Assembly: GCA_024196135.1 (NCBI GenBank)
Contig: JAMQCK010000075.1
Location: 1 to 64,000 of the forward strand
DNA: 64,000 nucleotides
Source of the DNA: Pleurotus ostreatus/Saccharomyces cerevisiae fusant
Lineage: Eukaryota > Opisthokonta
Reading direction: 5' to 3'
Shown here: one piece after another, positions 56,074-64,000 of the stretch
How the letters are laid out: each line of letters opens with the position of its first letter
Numbering within the stretch: the first letter of the stretch is position 1
Notes under the pieces: model-generated
Told to the model about the DNA's origin: nothing
The model's database searches: none
Seen by the model: only the letters and a program-made list of their open reading frames with translations
Program-made: the position numbers and the translations under genes

Positions 56074-58111
56074 TCATGACTTCGCGGACGGCTGCTTCGG
56101 CGGCTCGACCATGAACGCCGCAATCTCGTCCTCCATGTCCGCGAAGACGCTCTCCTGCGGGATCCCATGTATTCGCCCTGGCTGCTCCGCATCCTTCTCC
56201 TCAAAGATCGCCCCGACCTGGTCGACCCACTCCCGCCTCGTGCGCACCAGCTCCGCGAGCTGCTTGTTCACGAAGAGCGTGTTGTTCTCGTCGGGGCCCA
56301 AGCCCAGCGCGGCGGGGCACTGACTCGGCTCCTCGGGCTCCTCGTCCTTGGGCACGGACTTGCGCTTGTGGTCCTTCTTGCGCTTCTCGTTGGCGCGGTG
56401 GACGTCCTTGCGCTGGTAGCGGGCGTAGAGGCCGTTGATGCTGCGGTCGAGGGATTCGCGGACGTCGAGGTACTCTTGGTAGGCGAGGCGATCGCGGGCG
56501 ATGGCGGCGAGGCGCGCTTTGCGAGCTTTGTTCGTCGCAGAGACAACGCGAAGCTCGGCCTGAGCATGTCGTAGGGCCGTTGCGATGGGGTCGTCGGTGC
56601 GGTCGGCGTAATTAGGCTGCATTCGCGTAAACAAACAAAGAGGAAAAGATGATGAACGAGACTCACAGTATCCTCCAATAACCCATGCCATCGCATGGTA
56701 TCCTTCACCCTGCCCTCCAGATCCTTCACGTTCATCTTCTCCTTCCGCGCCGCCGCAGCCGCGCTGCCCCCTGGCCTTCCCTCCATCGCATCCTCCGCAG
56801 CCTTCACCCCCTTCCACACCGTCGAGTCGTCCGATATCAACGCGCTGATGACGCGCTCCGTCAACGGCCCATGCCCATGGTCGTCCCTCGTCAGATCCGC
56901 GTCCGTCATCGTCGACGGATCCCACGTCGGCACCGGCGCAGTCACCACCGCCGACGCCGCGTTCGCCTCCTCCGTCGCGGGGTCGACGATGATGCCCTTG
57001 TCCTGGTCCGCCCACTGCTCCGTGTACCGTCGCCCCAGATGCGGGATGATGTACGGCTCGATGTCATCGCCGGGGTACTCCAAGTACCCGATATCCTCTT
57101 CTCGTATCGGCCGGATGTAGGGCTCGACGGCGCTGTAGAAGGTTGTATGCGGTATTTGATTCGAGGGCGTCTTGAGCTTGCTGAAATCCTCCTTGACGTC
57201 GGTGGCCTTCAGTGGTAAAGCGCGCAGTTGGGAACTATTCGCAGGCATGGGTTGATCTGGCGGTAACGGTGGCGGGCCGGCTTCTGGTCTTATTGGAAGA
57301 AGGGCTTGATAATTAGTGGTATTTGCGGGTAAGGAAAAGTCGACGCCGTTGATGATGGTGCCCTGTTTGGGTTGTGCTGTGGCGGACATGACAGGAAGTA
57401 CAGTGCGAGGAATGCTTGAAGTAGAGGAAGTGGAAACGAGCTTGGAGGGGGAGGCATGTAAAGCGGGCGAGCCTTTGCGTGGCCGTTGGGAATCTGCAAA
57501 GCAGTGTTAGCCACACAAAGGATTATGCAGGTACAGTAGAGCTTACCTGGTGGCTCCAGATCATCGTCCTCGAGGTCTCGTTTCCTCTTCTTTTTCTTCT
57601 TCTTTTCCTCGGATCTGCGTACGTCACGTGAGGAGAGGAGGCGACGAGACAAGGAACACCGACGACGTACAATCGCGGGTCCACAGATGCACGGGCGGAT
57701 GAGGTGCTAGCAGCGAGGGGGGTAGAGCCTTGACGTGGCTTTGAGGGATGAGATGGTTTGGCGTATTCACTGTCGCGAGGTGAAGCTGAGCCTATTCCGA
57801 AGGTGCAGATGGTAAGCGCGCAGGTTCTAGAGATATGGGAAGATATACCACATACCATAGTCGTGTTCCCTCTTGATCTTATCCACCGAGCGGTTGGCCT
57901 CCTTCTCCTTCATCCGGCGGAGAGAATCCTCTACGATCCGCAGGTCATTCTCGGCCTTGTGCGAGCGCTCCATCACTTTCTGCTTGAGAAGGCGGAGCTC
58001 CATGTTCAGCTGCTCCAGCTCGCTTGTGGGAGGGATTACGTCGGGGGGATGGTGCTTGAAGAGCGTTGACCGGACCTCCGGTGGCGGAGCGTAGACGGTA
58101 AGCTTGGACAT
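56074..58111 (-). CDS. NGG1: SAGA/ADA histone-acetyltransferase subunit Ada3 (Ngg1)
   Basis: Ada3 bridges Gcn5 to the rest of the SAGA/ADA complexes in the nucleus. The start at 58111 gives MSKLTVYAPPPEVRSTLF, then a helical segment (LEQLNMELRLLKQKVMERSH). A Lys-rich nuclear-localisation-like run (SEEKKKKKKRKRD) follows, then the central block YSAVEPYIRPIREEDIGYLE with PHLGRRYTEQW and PLTERVISALISDD. The C-terminal Ada3 domain has LRHAQAELRVVSATNKARKARL, ARDRLAYQEYLDVRESLDRSI and YARYQRKD. The ending NTLFVNKQLAELVRTRREWV leads to MVEPPKQPSAKS, with the stop at 56074-56076. About five short introns are present. No key region is missing. Confidence 0.88.
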
Positions 58112-59755
58112 CCTGGACCAATGTGGGAGAGGGTAGGGGAAGGGGGAGTAGCGGAGGGTCCAGCGCGGTACTTCCTGGGCGCGTCCGAGCCCCGGGCCGT
58201 AGTGCAAGTCGGTATATCGGTGCGGGGACGCGACGAGTGATATCGGTTACTGTGGCGTCAGACGCGCCAAATTCGCCGCGGAAAGGACTGCAAGAGTCGG
58301 GTATAGGGTCGCGGAGGCGAGTGCAGGAGTCTGACGCGCCGTGGAGGGCACGCGTACAGAGGCTGATGATGGTCGAGTACAAGAGAGTCACGGTTTATTG
58401 ACGCCTATTACCGCGCACCTGATTTCCAATTCACACCGCGGGGCTCCGGCCCGATCATCCGCAAGTCGAACCATGCACGTGGACATCGTGCACCTTGTAC
58501 TGGTACTCGATTTCGGCGGGCTTGTCGCCTTCTGCCGTTTTTCAGACCTGGTGAGAAAACAATTATCTATACGATAGGAGCCTCCTTGTGAAATTCCCGT
58601 ATATGCGACTTTCCGATACGCTCTACCGTTCTACTTACGCAGAGTTTGCCGTTTTGCGAGCTCGCTCAATGCCGTCACAACCAACTTAACGAGAAAGGAG
58701 ACGCACTATTGATCTGAGCGCTATACCCTATAGTGGGCGCTGCTTGAACGACAATGCGATAGTGCGCTTAAGTCTACATCCCCAGAAAAAATCTAATTGG
58801 GCCCTGGAGCTTTTTGAAACCTCCAATCGCGTGCTAATTTAAACATTCCTTAAGGGCCTTCCCTTGCGAGGGAGATGCCACAAATTATTCATTGCTCCTC
58901 TTGCTACAGGTTTAATCACCTCTCGCACTGGCACCTTCACGACCTAAGGCAAGAACTACGCCTCCAAATTCTGTCCTGAGACGCGTCCCGATAATGTGCT
59001 GCGGTCCTCAAGACTCGGCTTGGCCAGTCAAATAGCTTGGATACGAAGCTCGATAGCCTTGTAGACATGAAATGAGACTCAAGGCCAGAGAAAACGTTCG
59101 ATTTCAGCCTTCTCCGAATGGCTTCAGTCCTTTTGGCGCGTACAATCGACAGGATCATGAATGGGAACCGCCGACCAGAAGTTCAACCGATTAGGTGACC
59201 AAATCGTGTCGGCGAAGTCAGAGAACCCGGAGAAGGACTTTGCCAACCCTATCCTCAACTACTGTTCGCAGGTCTGTTTTACCAGTTGGAGACACTGTGT
59301 CTTGTGCCTAGCATATTTATTGCTGGATCTCATCGCATACTAACCCACAGTCAGTAGCTTTCAGCAACGAAGGCCTTATATTACGGCGAACCAACAGCAA
59401 GCAAGACTATGTCCTCAAGTGCCGAGATTACTTGTAGCAATATCATTATAGAGAAGTGGCATGTGCGAGAGCACACAGCAAGGAGCTGCGAGGCACTTGA
59501 GCGCATCTCCGTTCCCATACGTCACACAGCCTACGTGCTCTCCCAAGAGAGGGCGCCTAAAAGGGTATAAGATGCCTTTTTGGCTGCTTCAGGCTTTCCA
59601 GATCATCAGGAAAGATATGGTATGACAACAGGATCGCAAAGACCTGTATGACTGTAAGTACGCATACATCCCTCCTATGCCCGAGTGACTTATGAGACGA
59701 AAGCAAAGGCAAACTTGAACGTTCTGAACGCTCGCCCTCGACTTACGTTCGGCAG
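58112..59755. other. 1.6-kb intergenic region
   Basis: This divergent space lies between Ada3 (minus) and the IQGAP gene (plus). No gene or repeat is recognised. It is AT-richer than its flanks from about 58560 onward. A possible 5' UTR exon of the IQGAP gene ends with ATGACT before a GTAAGT donor at 59652; its partner acceptor would be the CAG at 59753-59755. Confidence 0.45.
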
Positions 59756-62700
59756 ATGCCGAATTTTGATGGGCGTTGCGCGCCCTTCGAGCTTGCACCA
59801 AACGACGACGAGGACGACTACAAACCCTTTCAGGACGGTCACTCATGCCCCCGGGGTAGTATGGAGCCCTCCAATTCCTCAGGCTCAAGTGGATCTGGCA
59901 AGGTCTCTGGCCCTTTTGCGTACCAGACGCGTCTGCTAGAACGAACCTCTTCGACGCGCGGCGGCGCCGGGACACTCGCACGAAGCAACTCGCAATCCAC
60001 GGGATTGTTGAGCCCAAACGGTACAGGGACGCCAACAGGAACACGCCGATGGGCCCCATCACATCGTATCGGCGCGAGTTTAGACGCTGTTCGCAGCAAG
60101 TGGGAGGACCGCGCGAGGGAGAACGCAATCGAGGAGCAGTCCACCTCGTCATCGACAGCATCTTCCACGAAGGAGTGGACGCGCCCGAGGCCGCGCAGCC
60201 TGTATGGGAGCGCGCCGGACGCCCATTCCCTGCCTCGCGCGACGACGGAGCAGCCATCATCCCCCGCACGCCCTCCAAGCCCCGACAGATACGCCGCACC
60301 GAGCTTTGCGCGCTCGCGGACCGTGCCAGAACCGATCATCGCGTCCCCTCTCTCCCCGAACTCGACAGGTCTGACTGTAGAGGCGGATTCCCCCATCGAC
60401 TTTGCAACGTCCTCCCGTATCCATCTGCCCTCATCTTCCTACGACCCGCCATATCGTAGTCATTCCCACTCGGTCTCCGCGGCCGACCTACCTAGCTCCC
60501 TAGCACGCACGACGCCCCGACGAACGAACACGATCGACTCGGTGAAGGCCAAGTATGAGGACGCGATCAACGCCGCGTCGCAGGGAACTGCATCCCCTTC
60601 GCGCGAGACGTTCCTCCCGCAACAACCGCAACATACGGGGAGCATATTGTCACGGCGACCAACATCCATGTACGGCGCGAGCAGCTCTGGGCAAACATCA
60701 TTCGACCGACAGTTGAGTCAAGTTACCTCCCCGACGATCTCACGGCGGCCAGTATCGCAATACGGTGCTCCAAGCACCATCGGTCGTTCCGCGCCCTCGC
60801 CAACCACAGGTCGCTTCTTTGATCGACCTCGGGACGAAGCACCGTCGCTCTCGCGCGACCGTACCCTCTCTCAAACCCGAGATGACGTAGGGCCACTGTC
60901 GCGCGACCGCTCACAGTCGCGCACGCGCGACGAGCTACCTACACGAAATCGAGGTGACTCTGTCGGTCGACTGAGAGATGACTACGCATCCTCTGCCCCG
61001 CCTACCGTCGTAGAACCCGCTGCACCCTCACCAACATCCCTTTCCTCACCGCCATCTTCTGCCATGAACCCGCCCGTCTACCGCAGCTCACACATGATGA
61101 AGAAGTACGGTAGTCAACTAAGCGCAGGCGGACGTAGGCTAGGTCGACACCTTCCGCGCATCGCCAGCGGGGATCAAGAAGACGAGCCAGGCCCGGACAG
61201 ACCTGCGGACGAACCTCCACCTCCCGTTCCGCGCCTACCACCCAGCGTGCAACAACAGCAACCACCTCCCCAGTGGCGACAACCTCAACCACAGTCAGCT
61301 CAACCTCCGCCGCAATCTCAACCACCCCAAGAACCGCCCAAACCCCGCCGTGCATATCAGGAACGACGTGAACAGCGCCTCCGCGGCATCCGCGACCCCG
61401 ATAGACCCTCCAATGCGGAGGACGTTGCGGGTGTGTCCGGCCGCCTGAAGCTTTCCAAGGACAATCCCATCAACAACTTCGCGTCGCCCTTGCCCTCTAA
61501 AGCGCTTGCTGGCGGTGCGCGATGGGGCCTGTGGGCAGACGTGCAGCGACATCTGCTGCAGGCGTACGAATACCTGTGTCACGTCGGAGAGGCGCAGCAG
61601 TGGATGGAGGGGTGCTTGGGGCAGGAGCTAGGATGGGGTGTGGTGGAGATGGACGAGCGACTGAGGGATGGGGTGGTACTAGCGAAGCTGGTGCGCGTTT
61701 TCCAAGGCGAGCATGCTGTGAGGAAGATATACGAGGTGAGCCCAATGATCTTCGATCGGTCGGTGACGAGGGCTGACTGACATGATTCAGGCGCCCAAAC
61801 TCGACTTTCGTCATTCTGACAACATCAACGCGTTCTTCAACTTCGTGCGCGAAGTGGGCTTGCCAGAGGGCTTTATCTTCGAGTTGACGGACTTGTACAA
61901 CAAGAAGAATATCCCCAAGGTCATTTACTGCATCCATGCTCTCAGGTACGTACTAATTCCCCCCCCCCCCCCCATCCCGTCCTTGCTAATAGCCCCTAGT
62001 CATTTGCTTGCTCGGCGCGGCCTTGCGGAGCGCATCGGCAATCTTCTCGGTCAGTTGCAGTTCTCCGACGAACAGCTTCAGCAGACGCACAAGGGTTTGA
62101 AGGACTCTGGTGTCCCCATGCCGAACTTCGGAAACCTTGGTCGAGATCTCGCGAAGGAGTTCAATGAGGAACCAGAGGAAGAGCCTGAGACTGAGGAAGA
62201 ACGTAAGGCGTTCTACTTTGATGCCACCATGAATTGCGTGCTCATAATGGTATACAGGTCGTGACCGCCTGCTGCTTGAATGCGAAGCCGACATCGTGAA
62301 GTTGCAGGCGCAAGCTCGTGCCGCTCTTGCCAGGAGAGCAGTTCACGACACGGAGCGTCGTATGGCTCTGGCCCAGCGCTACGTCGCTAAGACGCAGGCC
62401 ATTTGTCGAGGCTATCTGGCCCGACGAGAGGCGGCACAGCAGCGCCAGTCTCGCGCCACACTACAGCCGTGGGCAAGAGCTTTGCAAGCCGTCGTCCGCG
62501 GTCGGATCACACGCGAACGCGTCGGCCAGCGCGTGCAACGTATCTACAGCGGCGAGGCTTACGCTGTCAAGATACAGGCTCAGATACGGGGAGTACTCCA
62601 GCGCCGGCGCTTGGCGAAGCTGAGGGCTGCGCTGAGGAACCACTTCAAGGTGGTCACGAAGATTCAGGCCGTCGCCCGCGCGAACCGAGTCCGCCAGCAC

Positions 62701-63969
62701 CACGACAGCCTCGCCATCACCTTCGAGGACCCCATCGTCGAAGCGTCCATCGCGTCGGTGCAGGCGCTGGGGCGAGGTGTGCTTGCCCGGAGAAAGGCAG
62801 TCCGCAGGCAATCGATGCTCAGGCGCTTCGAGCCGAACTTCGTTGGACTACAGGCGCAGTGCCGCGGTGTGCTAATGCGGCGGCGGGTACGGAAGCAAAT
62901 GGCGAAGCTCGAGGACGTCTCGCAGACGGTGGTCCGCATTCAAGCTGCTGTGCGCACGTATCTGGCGCGCAAGCGCTTGCTCATCCTCATTCGTGGTCTG
63001 CGTCGAGCGACGCCAGTTATCGTCGGCTTGCAGGCGAAAGCCCGTGCCAAGCTTGCCCGTCAGCAACACCAGGACATGACGCGGTACCTTGGGGAGGCAA
63101 AGACGATCAAGTCGGTCGGCGGATTGCAAGCCTTCGCTCGTGCTGCCTTGGCCCGCAAGCGGCACACTGAACTACACCGTACCCTCGAGTTCGTGGCGCC
63201 CGACGTCGTTGGTCTTCAAGCGCAAATCCGAGGCGCAATGGTACGACTGGAGTACTACGCCTGGCGTGACCACCTCTGGCACAATGAAACTGTCGCAACA
63301 ATTCTCCAGGCCATGCTCCGCGGTGCTATGCAGCGACGGGCCTTCAGCCGCAAGATGGCATACTACCGCGAGAACTTGGCGAAGGTCATCAAGATCCAGT
63401 CCCTCGTCCGCGCGAAGGAGACGCGTGAGCAGTACCGGCAGCTCACGATGGGCACGAATGTCACCGTCGGCACCATCAAGAACTTCGTGCATCTACTCGA
63501 CGACTCGGAGGCCGACTTCCAAGAGGAGCTGAAGGTTGAGCGCCTACGGAAGCAGGTTGTGGAGGCGATTCGGGAGAACCAGGCGCTAGAGTACGATGTC
63601 GGGGAGCTCGATACGCGGATCGGTCTGCTTGTGGAGAACGCGAAGACCTTCGAGGATGCGATGAAGACGCGAAGAGGCCGGGGTGATTCAGCTGCGTCGC
63701 ATGCTGCACGGACGTCGTTGCTTGCGGCGCACGGTGACCCATTCGCGGGTCCAAGTACGTTGACGCACGAGGCGCGCAAGAAGCTAGAGCTGTATCAGCA
63801 GCTGTTCTACCTCCTGCAGACCCATGGCGAATACCTCAGCCGGTTGTTCATCCGGGTATCGATGTCCGACTCCGAGGACCACAAGCGCTTCATCGAGCGC
63901 GCGGTGCTCAACATGTTCGGCTATGGTCACGATCGCAGGGAAGACTATCTTCTGCTGAAGCTTTTCTCG
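59756..63969 (+). CDS. IQGAP-like protein (Iqg1/Rng2), 3' end outside the window
   Basis: A scaffold of the cytokinetic actomyosin ring. Exons are 59756-61735, 61791-61945, 62000-62202 and 62258-63969, with a GTATGA donor at 63970 leading out of the window. Residues ~1-570 are Ser/Pro/Arg-rich and look disordered, with repeated SRDR(T/S) and RRP(T/V)S motifs. A calponin-homology domain follows (WADVQRHLLQAYEYLC; LRDGVVLAKLVRVFQGE; LDFRHSDNINAFFNFVREVG). Then come about a dozen IQ motifs of the form [VI]xxLQAxxRGxLxRR (e.g. VKIQAQIRGVLQRR, FVGLQAQCRGVLMRR) that would bind calmodulin or light chains. The last exon reaches the start of the RasGAP-related region (YLSRLFIRVSMSDSEDHKRF). The first ATG could instead be in an upstream mini-exon (see 58112-59755). 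Confidence 0.9.
61957..61973. repeat. Poly-C tract in an intron
   Basis: A run of 15 consecutive C residues follows AATT inside the intron 61946-61999 of the IQGAP gene. It is likely length-polymorphic. Confidence 0.8.
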
Positions 63970-64000
63970 GTATGATCACTCCAAGGTGCATGTTCCGCGT

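Overview
The window reads as nuclear DNA of a filamentous basidiomycete (Agaricomycetes-like). It is GC-rich and gene-dense. Genes are cut by many introns of about 50-60 nt with GTGCGT/GTGAGT/GTACGT donors, and the best-matching families are fungal (endopolyphosphatase Ppn1, RFX-type regulator, SAGA subunit Ada3/Ngg1, histidine-biosynthesis HIS6, fungal P450s, IQGAP). No bacterial operons, CRISPR array, phage genes or rRNA genes were seen. The species cannot be named from sequence alone. All products were recognised by reading motifs; no database search was possible.

Layout. 1-4.8 kb: one small coiled-coil gene, a gene-poor stretch, and a 920-bp foldback element flanked by TA. 4.8-9.8 kb: three consecutive plus-strand genes for small multi-span (MARVEL-like) membrane proteins with matching first-exon structure. 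10-12 kb: a MYND-finger protein. 12.7-20.3 kb (minus): an RFX transcription factor and the endopolyphosphatase, whose catalytic HMNADH motif sits on an 18-nt microexon between two unusually long introns. 21-25.7 kb: an unknown small protein, acetoacetyl-CoA synthetase, and another unknown protein. 26-31.5 kb: an ER Hsp90 (GRP94, HDEL tail), a U2 snRNA gene and the oligosaccharyltransferase subunit Ost1. 31.6-36.2 kb: a secreted-protein gene (family A/B), a mitochondrial PPR protein and weak hypothetical genes. 37-42.3 kb: a membrane-anchored aspartic protease and a mitochondrial iron-type alcohol dehydrogenase (hydroxyacid-oxoacid transhydrogenase). 42.6 kb: a second U2 snRNA gene. 44-48.5 kb: tandem cytochrome P450 genes. 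49-54.7 kb: ribosomal protein L35, a GCK-type Ste20 kinase and HIS6. 55 kb: the second A/B secreted protein. 56-64 kb: Ada3/Ngg1 and an IQGAP-like gene running off the right edge.

The genes are mostly unrelated housekeeping functions. Local logic is visible in four places: the MARVEL-like trio, the P450 pair, the GRP94-U2 divergent promoter next to Ost1 (ER folding and glycosylation), and the dispersed A/B secreted paralogs. The strongest non-coding signals are the two U2 genes. They share an upstream element at exactly -50 and a 3' hairpin, beyond the usual U2 end, that is preserved by a compensatory change.
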